Source of the DNA: Adineta ricciae
Taxonomy: Eukaryota; Rotifera; Eurotatoria; Adinetida; Adinetidae
Assembly: GCA_905250025.1 (NCBI GenBank)
Contig: CAJNOJ010000289.1
Location: 22,748 to 86,747 of the forward strand
Direction of reading: 5' to 3'
DNA: 64,000 nt
The notes under the pieces were generated by a model, which saw only the letters and a list, made by a program, of their open reading frames with translations, was not told the origin of the DNA and ran no database searches. Made by a program: the position numbers and the translations under genes. Positions 21,518-33,056 of this stretch are shown here, piece after piece. Positions within the stretch are counted from its first letter, which is position 1. Each line of letters starts with the position of its first letter.

Positions 21518-21676
21518 ATGTTTACCTGGTCGGAATTTTTCGCAAGTTTTGAAAAACACATCGATGTAAAACGTTGGAATCAAGCATGGAATTGCGCATC
21601 GGCGTGTTGCTCAATGCAATTATCATCTGATACGCCAGAAACAAATGCATCCAATCAAATACAAGAAAGAATGTAA
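21518..21676 (+). CDS. Short ORF, possible first exon (h1)
   Basis: 52 aa (MFTWSEFFASFEKH... ending IQERM). Starts from an ATG after AAAA and contains a Cys cluster (CASACCS). The stop overlaps a GTAAAA donor-like site, and about 75 nt on, a possible second exon reads AAQIQMQLNKGF and onward, so a spliced small protein is possible. In h2 (32630-32788) the first part is conserved but the second frame diverges. Function unknown. Confidence 0.3.
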   Translation: MFTWSEFFASFEKHIDVKRWNQAWNCASACCSMQLSSDTPETNASNQIQERM

Positions 21677-21947
21677 AACTATTCAATATACTGAACTTTT
21701 CCTTGTCTTTTATTTCTTTCCGCAATAAATGAGAGTATAAGGCTGCTCAAATACAAATGCAATTGAACAAAGGATTCAGTTCACGGCTTAGTAGGATACT
21801 CAACAAGACGAGAAATAAATTGAAATCTATGACACAGTTAATTGATTTTATTTTAAAAAAATGCCTAAACTTCAACTGTCATCTTTGTTTACATGAAAAA
21901 GAAATTGAAGTAAAAACAACAAACTATGCGGATAATTCTTATGATCT

Positions 21948-22904
21948 CTATACATGAAGCAGACAACGTCGAGTTGCACAGTATACTTTTTTGAATATAA
22001 CACCGCATAGTTCGCGAAAAGTATTCGATGCTACTATATATATCATTGATGTGATCGCTGCATACGTATAGAGTAAATACGTTCCCCAATAATAGCACAA
22101 ATAAATAATTTCTCGTTCACTATTTGTCGGACTATGTAAAACAGTGCGATAATAAAGAACAACTGGCATTGCTGTTCTCAACGAATTTAGAATTATATAA
22201 AGTAAAACTTGCAGAAACGACAAACGAATGAATTGAATTTCTCGTTTCTTCTGCGATTGTCTTTCCAAATGAGTTCGACTAGTTAGAATTGTTAGTGGAT
22301 TCACTCGACGACCGACATGACGTAAGTTCATCAGAGTTAAAATACTGAACCAAATCATGATGAACAACGCGCCAATTGCTGTAACAATATGATAGATCGA
22401 CGATAACACGAGGTAATCACGTGCACTGGCACACACTGTACTTATTGATGAATAACCAGTAGCTGTGTGAACGTTCACGAACACCCAAAACGTAATGGTG
22501 ATTAGCACAACCCATCGGGCAGTTCGACGTGAACTTTGTTTGCGAATCCAAGGATTCGGTGATGTGATCATCCAACGGTTAATGCAAATTAAACAAAGAA
22601 AATTTCGGGAAAGAATAAGACTGAGAACATCGAGATAATTACTGATTTTACAGAGAATGTCCACGCGACCAAATACATTGTAGTTATTCATTACAGCGAT
22701 TATTCGAAACAAACATGGACAATTAAGCATCAGAAGATGAGAAAATGATAGACAAATAAAATAAAGTGAACAACTATTCGAACAGAGTTTGGATTGACAG
22801 AAAACAGCTATGTTGATGATGTTACCGAATACACCAATTACATATACAATTGGTAAATAATAGATCGATGGTTGAGTGGTGAAGAGAGCAATCAATGATG
22901 ACAT
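21948..22904 (-). CDS. 7TM receptor 1 (rhodopsin-like, h1)
   Basis: 318 aa from MSSLIALFTTQ; this start is chosen because the h2 allele begins there, although the h1 frame is open to 22964. Seven hydrophobic segments are visible: TM1 YYLPIVYVIGVFGNIINIAV has the GN motif, the TM3 end reads CLICINRWM (NRW in place of DRY), and TM7 lies around YLLYTYAAITSMIYIVAS. Intronless. Closest in style to the large, rapidly evolving peptide-receptor-like (FMRFamide-type) 7TM families of bdelloids. Ligand unknown. The C-terminal tail is short with two Cys residues. Confidence 0.8.
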   Translation of the reverse strand: MSSLIALFTTQPSIYYLPIVYVIGVFGNIINIAVFCQSKLCSNSCSLYFICLSFSHLLMLNCPCLFRIIAVMNNYNVFGRVDILCKISNYLDVLSLILSRNFLCLICINRWMITSPNPWIRKQSSRRTARWVVLITITFWVFVNVHTATGYSSISTVCASARDYLVLSSIYHIVTAIGALFIMIWFSILTLMNLRHVGRRVNPLTILTSRTHLERQSQKKREIQFIRLSFLQVLLYIILNSLRTAMPVVLYYRTVLHSPTNSEREIIYLCYYWGTYLLYTYAAITSMIYIVASNTFRELCGVIFKKVYCATRRCLLHV

Positions 22905-22964
22905 TGTGTCTTTGTATTCACTTAGTAATGGAGAAGATATATAAGAATCAATGATTATCAACAA

Positions 22965-23338
22965 TTAAGTTGAGGAGAAGAAGAAAAAACGTACTCAAAC
23001 AGAATAAAATTCGGTGAAAAAGTTCTATTAGTACAAGTCGAATTGTCGTGATAGAAAGATTTATCTTTCATCCAGGAAAAAAATAAACTCATCTTGATCT
23101 GTCATGATCAACATTTATCATATATATGGAAAAATAATCGATAATTAGCTTAAGAATAGATTAATTGTCACGAATTGTAAATGACATTGAACTATTTTAT
23201 TTGAAATATCATCCAAGGACAAAGCGTTCGACATTCCACATCTTCAAAGATCAATCTTGATTGACATAAATCGAATAATTTCTTCTCCAATTGCATGACT
23301 GTGAATATAAGTGAGAAGGCGGATGTAGTGATGCATGA
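22965..23338. other. Intergenic, no gene recognised
   Basis: 5' flank of receptor 1 on the minus strand; AT-rich and alignable with 34014-34438. Confidence 0.4.
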
Positions 23339-23815
23339 TTGTGCTTATGTACGATCATCAAAATCAAGTTAAAGCAGTTGAATTTCGAAGCTTCTTCATA
23401 TTCTTCCGATGTAATTGGATACGAGAATACATCATTACGTTTGAGTTACACTACTAATTCCGTACTGCCTGGAAACGATGTGAAAATATCCAATTCCTCA
23501 GCGACGATATTCAAATGCGCAGTAGTAATTATTAGAAACTACATCGGCATTCTCTTTCATATGTCCATAATCATACCAGCTGACAAAAGAAAATCCATCG
23601 TTGTAATGTTCAGTCGGATCAGCGATCAGAAATTTAGGTAGCACCACTTTTCGACAATGAAGATGAAACTAACAGGACAATTGTTTTTGAAAATGATCGG
23701 ATTTCAGTCAGAATTACATTAACTGAGAAAAGTCTCGAATCTCAAAATACACAATCCTGTCGCTATTCGAGTCAATTGTATTCTTTATCAAAGTCAATCT
23801 AATTTACTTTCAGCA
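23339..23815 (+). pseudogene. Ectodomain relic related to the pentapeptide-membrane gene (h1)
   Basis: An open stretch (SSDVIGYENTSLRLSYTT, SVLPGNDVKISNSS) is followed, after a stop, by RISVRITLTEKSLESQ. The latter resembles WISIGVTLKEKAVEWES in the pentapeptide pseudogenes at 27000 and 38400. No transmembrane or pentapeptide part remains. The same break is present in h2 (34439-34960). Confidence 0.4.
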
Positions 23816-23959
23816 GCACATGTAGTTTTCTATCATTTCCATACTTCTTTTTCTCATACAGACAACACTACGTAATTTTACGTCATGAATATTAGATCAA
23901 ACTAATCACATATATTTGTTTTCAAGCTTTAATTTGGATTTTAAAAAGCTGTGTTATTC

Positions 23960-24735
23960 GAACAAATTACTTTTCGATATGACTTGTAACGATGCTTGTT
24001 CTCTTGTTAAATTTTCGATCATGACTGTTATAGTTTCAATTGTTGGATCCTTTTTTCGCAATTCGTCTACCAAAATATCGTAGTCAAAACATTTGATGAC
24101 GTCCTTATTACTTGTATAATACCATTCATTTCTTCTTTTATCACATCGCTTAAAGATGTACCAAGTTGAAATGCTATACTAAGGCTCCCTTCCGCACTGA
24201 TGACTCTTGTCAATTTACTACCTGTTGAGCTAACTGATCGGGCTCCATTCGCCACCTGTACAAATGATTGAGTCTGTGCAGTAATTGCACCACCGTTAGT
24301 TGCCATCGCTTTGAATGTCGCTCAGGTAGCACTAGTTTCATCCAAAGCATGATCTTTCTTTAACAGTCGAACAATTTTCTTCGCCTTTTCTACCGTCTCG
24401 AATAAATTTTTAGCTATGTTATCATGCTTTTCAGTAAGAATTCAAAGTTTTTTGCTAAATTGATTCAATCGAATAACTTTACCGATGGTAGCTCCAGTAT
24501 TAATGACTATCTCAGAAGTAGTTAATGCCAAACCCACTATAGCCAATGTAAGCGATAGACCACCTATGAGTGTCGCTAAAAAAATCCAGATAAACTTACA
24601 ATATTCCTAACTGTACTAGTTGAGACGCCAGCAGTTCTACTAAACTAACACAACTTTGTGAACCTTCTTACCTTTTTCCAATAATGCATTGAGTTCATCA
24701 ATGATCTCCTTGTCAGTTTTAATTAACTGTTAAAA
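23960..24735 (-). pseudogene. ApoL-like protein pseudogene (h1)
   Basis: Minus-strand reading shows DKEIIDELNALLEKGKKVHK, a glycine/serine-rich hydrophobic hairpin region, then GKVIRLNQFSKKL and a C-terminal SSTGSKLTRVISAEGSLSIAF. This layout resembles apolipoprotein-L-type proteins (charged helix, hydrophobic hairpin, helix). The frame is broken by a TAG shortly after KKVHK (h1 only), an indel in the hairpin, and two TGA codons after SKKL and after DETSAT that h2 shares. Function presumed lost. Confidence 0.5.
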
Positions 24736-25093
24736 ACCTATTTTTGCAATCGGCCTGCGTAGGACATTTTCAATGCTAAAAAAGGATAAGATCAATATCA
24801 TGTGTATATAAAATACGCAAACTGTATCAATCAAATAAAGTCATATCCTGGATCTCAGTAGTTCCTTTATAATTGTCTTTCTCTCTCCCACTGCAGAAGA
24901 CGACAAGTGAAGTGAAAGGATTACACCATATATTTATATATAGTTTATTATCTTATCATATACTATTGACATCGTCTGTGAGAATGTGGGCTAGTAGATA
25001 ACAGTCTTGTTTTCATCTTCACCCACTCTCACCCTCAAGAATTAAAATTACATAAGAACAAGGCTATTCCTCTTATGATATAGGGCAATCGAA

Positions 25094-26041
25094 TCAATTT
25101 AGTTTATTTTGTCCGATCTTCACTTTTTCCATATTCAATGTTCCAATGCCAACACGCCCAACTGGCCGTTGAAAACACAGAACTTTGACGAGTTTTTTTC
25201 GAAGCTCAGGTAACGACAAAGCACAAACAAAAGGGAAAAGTGGTAACAAGAAGTACACTGAAAATAGTGTGTATGCATGAAAATCAAAGAGAATCGGAGA
25301 TGTCACGCCAAGGAAATGCAGAAGGGTACCCATTGATAGAGGAAACAAGAAAGCAAGATAAAGAAATGAAATTGACAACAATTGAATAGTCATCTTTCGA
25401 TACTTGCGCCACTGAATTGCTTGTTGAACATGACGTCTTCGCCATACAACACGCAACAGCAAGGCAATACTAAATAGAATTATTGTAAAAACGGGAGCTA
25501 GTTGGTGGACAATCGTATCGTATAGACTTAACACATCTATATCATATAAGCATGACGCTGTACACACTGCAATGTAATCGATAAACGAATTCTCACAAGG
25601 AGGGAAGAAGTCTAGGACTATGTTGAAGATCAAGTTATAGAGAAGAAGGAGAATTATTGGGAGATAATGAACAAAGAAGCGTCTCATTCGTGTTGACACC
25701 CATCTTTCATGAAAGATCAGAATATGTCTTTCGATAGTTGCCCATGCAAAAAGTATTGTATGTGTGAGAAATAATCCCCAGTCAATAAATGTCCATATTT
25801 CACAGAAGATCATCGGTCTTCCTTCCCACACACCATCATTGTAATAGAAGTAGATCATCCATGGATATGTTGTTAGTTCAGTGATGAGATTGATGATGAG
25901 AATGGTGATAATGATATGATTATTGAGGGCATGACGAAGTGTTCGATCAAAAAGAAGGTTGTAGAGAACAAACATGAGACAGAAGAATGAAAGAATGAGC
26001 GAGAGAAGTATTGACCAGAACCAAACTGCATTGGATATCAT
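25094..26041 (-). CDS. 7TM receptor 2 (h1)
   Basis: 315 aa from MISNAVWFWSILLSL. The ORF is open further upstream (to 26128), but the allelic copy has a frameshift there, so the internal Met is preferred. Seven hydrophobic segments; the TM3 end reads WATIERHILIFH (ERH as the DRY equivalent), and the cytoplasmic loop VVWRRRHVQQAIQWRKYRKM is strongly basic, typical of G-protein coupling. Two Cys in the second extracellular loop region (DFFPPCENSFIDY, VCTASC) could bridge. Intronless. It belongs to a tandem set with 28807, 36325, 40662 and 44167. Confidence 0.82.
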   Translation of the reverse strand: MISNAVWFWSILLSLILSFFCLMFVLYNLLFDRTLRHALNNHIIITILIINLITELTTYPWMIYFYYNDGVWEGRPMIFCEIWTFIDWGLFLTHTILFAWATIERHILIFHERWVSTRMRRFFVHYLPIILLLLYNLIFNIVLDFFPPCENSFIDYIAVCTASCLYDIDVLSLYDTIVHQLAPVFTIILFSIALLLRVVWRRRHVQQAIQWRKYRKMTIQLLSISFLYLAFLFPLSMGTLLHFLGVTSPILFDFHAYTLFSVYFLLPLFPFVCALSLPELRKKLVKVLCFQRPVGRVGIGTLNMEKVKIGQNKLN

Positions 26042-26569
26042 ATTTTTGTAGGTATGAGAGTGTTGTGCTGTTCTTGTGTTGAAATGTGAGAGTAAGTATG
26101 AAGAGAAAAGTTTTATCTGATTTTCCACAGAGTTGCAGAATATACGTCAACGGTTTGTTCTTTGATCTGGCTTTTAATAGCATAATTAAAATGTAACGAT
26201 GGCAATTAAAAATAGTTGAACGTGCCGAATGGAAATATCAAAAGTATGTTCTTTAGAAAGATTTTATTTGCATATTTACCGCTCATAGGGGAATTTCTGA
26301 CTGTACTAAAAGTAATGATTTGTGATCCAGTGCATATTAGTTTGTGCAGAAGTGAAAGAAAACCATTCAGTTTCCCAAAATGTATACCTACTTATTTTCT
26401 TTTCGAGACAAAGAATAAAAACGAAACGGGAAAAGTATTTTCCTTCCATGAAATCAAATCATATCAAAGAATTAAAATGAACATCAAAGCATTATCTGAT
26501 AAAGAAAATGACGCACAAAAAATACTACTATGGAAGGAAGAACTCTCAAAAGATAAGATTTTTTATTGA

Positions 26570-28674
26570 CAACAGCGGGACATAAAAGACGTAATTGTGT
26601 GCATTTCTTTGTTGAATATGTCGTTCTTTCTATGTTTGCTCTGTTACTGTTGATTTCAACAGCATCATGCACACAATTCGTGCTCATTGGTGATGTTTTT
26701 CAACGACCTAATTGTGAGACGGTTATAAATGATTTCATTGTACATTGCACTGTTACCGTTACATATGGATCAAACAATCCTGAAAGATAACGATTGTCTT
26801 GACTGTGATATATTTCTAGAACGTTTGGCAGATACGGTTGAAACGATGTTATCAGATCAATTCATCAGCTACTTTCCAATGATGATGATCGTCAAATAAA
26901 CAAGACAATCGAATGTTATGGTCCAAAAAAAGAATGCTTAAGTTGTCGAATCCAAATTCTAGATAGTTTTCGAATCATTTAGTCCTATCAAATCAAGACT
27001 GAATGGATCTCAATCGGAGTTACATTGAAAGAGAAAGCCGTTGAATGGGAATCGATTATCAACAGAAATCGAACTTTCGAAAGTTTAGATCTTCAATGTA
27101 CACGAAAATGAGAATAATGCGCCAAACATCCATTAAAGTGATTTTAATACTTGAATCTGAATCCAATAAATGTGTATATTGACTTTTCATGAATATATAG
27201 AACACATTTCTGTCTATCATTAACAGATATGTAATGAGAATAACAAGTCAGACATTTCCGACACGTCAATTATTTGCATCAATATTCTCGTAAAAATTTA
27301 GTTGAAACGTTTGGATATTTATTCCGTTATACAAGAAGCAAAGCCTCAGTGACCATTTTTCGATACTCAGTATCTTCACAATGGCACATTTCAGTGAAAA
27401 TAAGACGATTTTCAATCAGAAACATCATTTTTGGCTTCAATGGATCCAATTATTGACTACGATTTGCATTCCAGTCCTTGAAATAATCTATGCAACCACT
27501 ATGAATGGAAGTAATTCATCCATAGCTGCAGCTAAGCGTGAGAAAGACGTAAGTATAGCTGAGCAAAATCGGGACAAACTATTCTCAATCAATATGAAAT
27601 GTTTCTTTTCCGATTACTTCTAGATAATGGATTGTTACTAAGTAAAAGTTTAGCAACGAGAACCATCGGAAGATTTATGACACTCGCGGCAATGATTCAA
27701 TTGGATCTGAGAAGAAAAAGGTTTTTGCGTCGATCTCTGGATGACAGCAATTTCATTACCCTAAAACTAAAGAGCAAAGTATCTTGGTTCTTGAACGAGA
27801 TGACAGAACACTCGTTTTTCCACAAAACTCGTGCAAAGATGAGTGTACACAAGAAAATATCATTAATTGTTCTTATGTGTATTTAATCGGCACTATTCTA
27901 AGAAATGCTTCATTTCGTCATATCCGATTGGATTGTACCATCTTTAAAAGAGTGCGTATGAATTCGATTGATTCCAGTTTCAGCTTCATTTCTTTACCTA
28001 ATGTGTTGTTTCAACATTTACCGAAAGCACCTCATGCATTTTTGCGAGACTTCATTGGAAAACGCTACTCTACATCAGGCATCCTTCTTTCATGTCGATT
28101 TCAGACGGATCAATCTCATTTCAGCCAATCTATCTTCATTCATCTGTAGCGATTCTTCATTTTCTTCCGCAATATTCGTTCGAGCAGAGAAAAGCTCCGC
28201 TACTTTCAAGTGCTTTTTTAATTGCCGATCGCAAATTAGTTTCATGAGCACTAGATTTCAACATACCATAGCCCATAGATCTCAATCTCGACAAGCGGAT
28301 TTTGATAATTTGGAATGATTCAAAATGAATACATGTCGAATCTGTTTGCACGAATGCTTTCTGCAAAAAGTCGTACTCACAAAAAGCCCTTTTGTTAAAG
28401 GAAATTTCAAAGACATGTCATTTACCAATTCCCAACTATTTCGCATAGATTTGCACCCCAGTAAATTACACAATGTTACTTTTCGAAGTGCTCAAATCAA
28501 AGAACCCAGTTTCAGTTCGATCACATGTCGCTATCGTCTGGTTTTCAAAATGCCACATTTCATGGCGCGAATTTCCTCAATTCCAATATGCTCATCAAGC
28601 AATCACAACCGTTTGTCCAGTTTACTGGATTGACTGCGCCCAATGGAACTCGTGTCAACAAAAATAATCACTAA
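26570..28674 (+). pseudogene. Pentapeptide-repeat membrane protein, decayed (h1)
   Basis: Pieces in order: ectodomain start (CTQFVLIGDVFQRPNCE, CTVTVTYGSNN); a deletion relative to h2 near 26786; the conserved stretch WISIGVTLKEKAVEWES; a transmembrane helix (FWLQWIQLLTTICIPVLEIIY); a cytosolic helix; then pentapeptide repeats with A(D/N)L/F-type periodicity (ASFFHVDFRRINLISANLSS; FVKGNFKDMSFTNSQLFRID). The repeats are split over three frames. At 27577-27582 a 34-nt deletion between GACAAA direct repeats (compare 39384) shifts the frame. A right-handed beta-helix of unknown role is the ancestral prediction. Confidence 0.6.
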
Positions 28675-28806
28675 TCATCATAGATCAATGAACTATATTT
28701 TCAAATAAACACTGAAATGGAATAAACTACATCAGATTAAATAAAGCTATTCTACTTGTTAGACAAATCAACAAAATCAATTTCGCTTCTGAAGACAACA
28801 CAACAC

Positions 28807-29620
28807 CTACTGATTGCGTCGTCGTTTGCTAACAAAAGCTTCAACTGGTAATGTTGCAGGAGCAACACGTTGAGCGAATCGACTTAATCGCAAAACTTTT
28901 GTGAGCTTTTTTCGAAGCTCAGGCAAAGACACAGCACAAACAAAGGGGAAAAGTGGTAGCAAAAAGTAAACGAAAAATAGTGTGTATACATGGTAATCAT
29001 AGAGAATCGGAGATGTGACGCCAAGATAAAAGAGAAGGGAACCCATTGATAGAGGAAACAGAAATGAAAGATAAAGAAATGAAATTGACAACAATTGAAT
29101 AGTCATCTTTCGATATTTGCGCCACTGAATTGTTTGTTGAACATGACGTCTTCGCCATACAACACGTAAGAGCAAGGCAATACTAAATAGAATTATTGCG
29201 AAAACGGGAACCAGTTGGTGGGCGATCGCGTCGTACACCCTTACTGCATCTATATCATATAAGCATGACGCTGTACACACTGCAATGTAATCGATAAACG
29301 AATTCTCACAAGGAGGAAAGAAGTCTAAGACCATGTTGAAGATCAAGTTATAGAGAAGAAGTAGAATTATTGGGAGATAATGAACAAAGAAGCGTCTCAT
29401 TCGTGTTGACACCCATCTTTCATGAAAGATCAGAATATGTCTTTCGATAGTTGCCCATGCAAAAAGTATCGTATGTGTGAGAAATAATCCCCAGTCAATA
29501 AAAGTCGATATTTCACAGAAGATCATCGGTCTTCCTTCCCACACACCATCATTGTAATAGAAGTAGATCATCCATGGATATGTTGTTAGTTCAGTGATGA
29601 GATTGATGATGAGAATGGTG
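28807..29620 (-). CDS. 7TM receptor 3, C-terminal part (h1; continues at 49125-49425)
   Basis: Same family as receptor 2 (IERHILIFH, basic third loop with HVQQTIQWRKYRKM), with the alternative tail RVAPATLPVEAFVSKRRRNQ. Cut at TM2 by the join at 29621. The missing 5' part is on the contig starting at 49125, which matches the last 169 nt here with one difference (CEISTF here, CEIWTF there). That 5' part carries a frameshift, so the h1 gene as a whole is probably non-functional. Confidence 0.7.
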
Positions 29621-29621
29621 N
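29621..29621. other. Single-N contig join (h1 to h2)
   Basis: One N. The sequence jumps from receptor 3 back to the promoter of the ART-TM-LamG gene (equivalent to 15668). Confidence 0.9.
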
Positions 29622-29685
29622 AGTAACTTCTATACTATTCTACTGCGAAATATTCATCATCAAATCAAAATATCATTCATTCGAC

Positions 29686-30925
29686 ATGGCGTCGTTGCGA
29701 AGTAATCGTTATGTAAATAAGAGTATTTCAGAGTTTCAAGAAGCAAATCGGAGTCCGATTTACGGTTATAAAAAGCAGATGTTAGTGACATTGGAAGAAT
29801 CGGCTGAAAAACTTCACCCATTTGTAAATGATATTATGAAATATGTCGATGACGCTAAACAAAAATGTAACAGACAAATCAATATATTAACCTGGGATGA
29901 ATCCGCTGCGATTTATCTTTATACCATGTCGACACCGTTCTTTTCAGCGCTAAACGATACACTCCGAGCGGAAGATCGCTATGCATTAAAGCCTTGGTTT
30001 CCTTTCTTGAAATTGTTTTTGAATGCCCTGGAAAAATTACCATCATCCGCGACAACAGTCTGGAGAGCCGTATCCGGAGATACAGACAATTATTCATTGC
30101 AGGATGATGTTAAGATTTGGTGGAGTGTCAACTCTTCTTCAACAGCACTTAATGTCGTTCAAATTTATTTAGGCGATCGAGGAACTCTGTTTGCGATTGA
30201 AACGATACACGGCAAGAAAATTGATGAATATTCGGCCTTCCCGGACGAGCAAGAAGTGATCATCATGCCAGGAACATTTTTGAAAATTGAAAGTGAACCG
30301 TTGAATTTTATTGATCGACTTTTAGTTGTTCATCTAAAAGAAGAAGCAATAGGTCAACAAAATCATGAAACGTATGTTTTTCTTACTTTTAAAGAAATGA
30401 TAATTTCATTCGAATTCTTTTCTGTAGCACGAATTTAAACTCATCGCCAAATGCAAATGTCCTATTACCATCTTTGCCAATTGAAAATTTTGGTATTACT
30501 GATCAGTCGAGACTTCTTTTATCATCAGAAAGCTCTCAGACTATGCGTAGCTTTTCGAAGCTCTCCAGATGTCATGTGATCATTTCATTAATATTTTCAA
30601 TTTTAATATCAGGCACAAGTTTTGCTGTACTATTTAAAACGCTTTTTTTTTCATCCTCAAGTACATATTCGTCGAATTCAATTCGCGTTGATACAAGGCC
30701 TATGTCTACTATTCCGACAGATTCGATATATGTGCCAATCCGGACTTGTTCTCCTCGCCAATTTCACATTGAAGCGAATATTCTTTATTCATTCGATTGT
30801 TTAAGCGTTACGGATGAAATTCAAGACAAATACAATGGAGTTGTAACAAGAGATCGATGGAACTCATTCTACGTACGTAAAGATCATCGACTTTTTTGTT
30901 TTGTCGTGTAACTAGTATAGATATG
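29686..30925 (+). CDS. ART-TM-LamG protein, h2 allele (exons 1-2 only)
   Basis: Exons 29686-30371 and 30428-30872 with the same splice sites as h1, and the ART triad is preserved (VWRAVSG, SVNSSS, FPDEQEV). One codon is added in the linker (LLSSESS). The contig ends inside intron 2, where its last 15-20 nt no longer match h1, so the LamG half of h2 is not seen. Confidence 0.8.
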
Positions 30926-30926
30926 N
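30926..30926. other. Single-N contig join (h2 to h2, gap)
   Basis: One N; the flanks correspond to about 16950 and 19783 of h1, so about 2.8 kb of h2 is absent. Confidence 0.85.
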
Positions 30927-31607
30927 GCGACAGCAATATCAACTTTCCGATCACCATCAAAATCACCTGTAGATACATAATATGGCTTATTTCCAGTGTG
31001 ATAGGTAACTTGAGTATCGAATTTGGCATCACTTTTGTTATAAAAAATACCGATATTGTTCGTACCTTTATTTGCGACAACAATATCGATGTTTCCATCC
31101 TGATCAATGTCAACTACAGATACGGAATGTGGATAAGAACCAGCACCGGTGGAATAATTCATTTGTCTCATAAATTTATTGCATGAGCCTATGCAAATAT
31201 CAGACAAAGAAGAGAAATCTTTTGGATTATTCTACTTGTAGTTTGTGTTGTCAATGTGGATGTTGTCATTGTCACAGTTGTTGTTGTCGTCGTCGTCGTT
31301 GTTGTTGTCAAAGTACTCAGCGATGAAGTTGTCGCTGTACTCAACGATAGAGTTGTTGGTGATGTTCTATCCTTAGTGAATACAGTAATACATGTTATCA
31401 ACGCGACTAGAATGATAATCGATAAAGCGACAATTATTCCCGAATGAATGGGATATTGACGAAACTTTCGGATAAGCTGTAGATTTAGACACGATTTCGA
31501 TGTCGTTGATGATGGAATGTCTATATGAGAACATATTTCATGATTAAACTTTGAATTTTCTTACTATTGTCATCCCGCTCTCGAAGTTCATACTTTGTAC
31601 TTGCCAT
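30927..31607 (-). CDS. FG-GAP membrane protein, h2 allele (N-terminal part)
   Basis: Exons 31607-31565, 31520-31236 and 31188 down to the contig edge. Same cytosolic tail, membrane helix and Thr stalk as h1, with only the first two FG-GAP repeats present. The stalk differs: an inserted STATTSS segment and a shorter Thr run. Confidence 0.78.
31277..31309 (+). repeat. (GTT/GTC)n microsatellite in the Thr stalk (h2)
   Basis: About 33 nt, with a run of GTC units inside GTT units; shorter and more interrupted than the h1 allele at 20133-20190. Confidence 0.85.
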
Positions 31608-31865
31608 AGCTCGAATAACTTCACACAAAAATCTTCTATTTCTTATTTATCAAAGTGTACCTTTTTTTTTCTCTGTAGATAACAAACAAAGGTTTAACAT
31701 GATGTTATCATACAGCGAGCATGTCATAGAGATGACACTATAATTTTCCTTTCTTTTTTTGACCAGAACGATGAAATTTGATTTATTTAAAAGAGAAAAA
31801 AAGAACAATTTCGGTATTATCGAAATGTTTGATATAAATTCGAAAACATAAGTTGTTCAGACAAT

Positions 31866-32093
31866 CTATCCAATTGTTATAGAAAACGATCCAGTATGTA
31901 AAAGTGTTGTGACATAATCTTGATCATAAGAAAATCCTTGTTGACAAGTTAATGTGTAAAGAAACCGTGTGCCATGCAAAATAGGTGATTGTACTGTACA
32001 TCCCAATTGGACAAAATACGCCAAAGCTTTTGACGCTGGTTCGAGATCTAGATCAATGTTTCCTGTGATTATAACAACGAAACCCTTAGACAT
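31866..32093 (-). CDS. Small conserved ORF, unknown (h2)
   Basis: Allele of 20752-20979, same length (75 aa), with replacements such as Ser to Leu before GCTVQSP and Gln to Arg before FLYTL. Frame kept, function unknown. Confidence 0.4.
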   Translation of the reverse strand: MSKGFVVIITGNIDLDLEPASKALAYFVQLGCTVQSPILHGTRFLYTLTCQQGFSYDQDYVTTLLHTGSFSITIG

Positions 32094-32629
32094 GCTGAAA
32101 CGACGAACGTATGCATTTTCAATTTCGCGTTTAATTCTCCAACAATAGACTCGATGACATCAGAAGCAAAACATAAATTCTTCTATTTTCTCACTAAACA
32201 AGCAAAGGAAAACGTGATCCGTTTATTTCATTCGACAATACAGAAACTTTTTCTCATTTTACATCAGTAATGTTTGTCACGAGCAAAATTGCGTTCACAT
32301 CAAGGTTATATATAATTTGACGCATGTCGCAGAAAGAAAACAAATTCAGATTTTCTTGAGTATGGATAATGAGAGAGCAAGTTATCATTGCGTCGTTTAC
32401 CGATCGTAGACATAGAATTATCTTTGTAAAAATTCGATTTCAACTCCTTCTGTTGACAAGTCACATGTTTTTGTTGATATTACGCACTTTGTGTATTATA
32501 CCTTACCTTTTGTTTTCTTCCTTCTCCTTAGCAATCATTCATCTTCCAGCGAGCATGACAGAAATAAACGCACTTTGTTATCGTAATTTACGAATATAAA
32601 CATATTATTTCGAAATATCGTTGGAAAAA

Positions 32630-32788
32630 ATGTTTACCTGGTCGGAATTTTTCGCAAGTTTTGAAAAACACATAGATGTAAAACGTTGGAATCAAGCATG
32701 GAATTGCGCATCGGCGTGTTGCTCAATACAATTATCATCTGATACGTCAGAAACAAATGCATTCAATCAAATACAAGAAACAATGTAA
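32630..32788 (+). CDS. Short ORF, possible first exon (h2)
   Basis: Allele of 21518-21676, 52 aa, ending IQETM. The downstream candidate second exon changes frame relative to h1, which argues against a functional spliced product. Confidence 0.28.
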   Translation: MFTWSEFFASFEKHIDVKRWNQAWNCASACCSIQLSSDTSETNAFNQIQETM

Positions 32789-33056
32789 AACTATTCAGTA
32801 TACTGAACTTTTCCTTGTCTTTTATTTCTTTCCAATAAATGAGGGTAAAGCTGCTCAAATACAAATGCAATTAAACAAAGGATTCAGTTTATGGCTTAGT
32901 AGGATACTCAACAAGACGAGAAATAAATTGAAATCTATGACAAAGTTAATTGATTTTATTTCGAAAAAAGCCAAAACTTCAGTTGTCATCTTTGTTTAGA
33001 GGAAAAAGAAATTGAAGTAAAAAAAAAACAAACTATACGGATAATTCTTATGATCT

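Noticed and set aside
26216..26569. 117-residue ORF upstream of receptor 2
   Set aside because: The equivalent h2 sequence (37440-37800) has frame-breaking indels; it is a diverged spacer that also recurs at 41760, 43770 and 45240.
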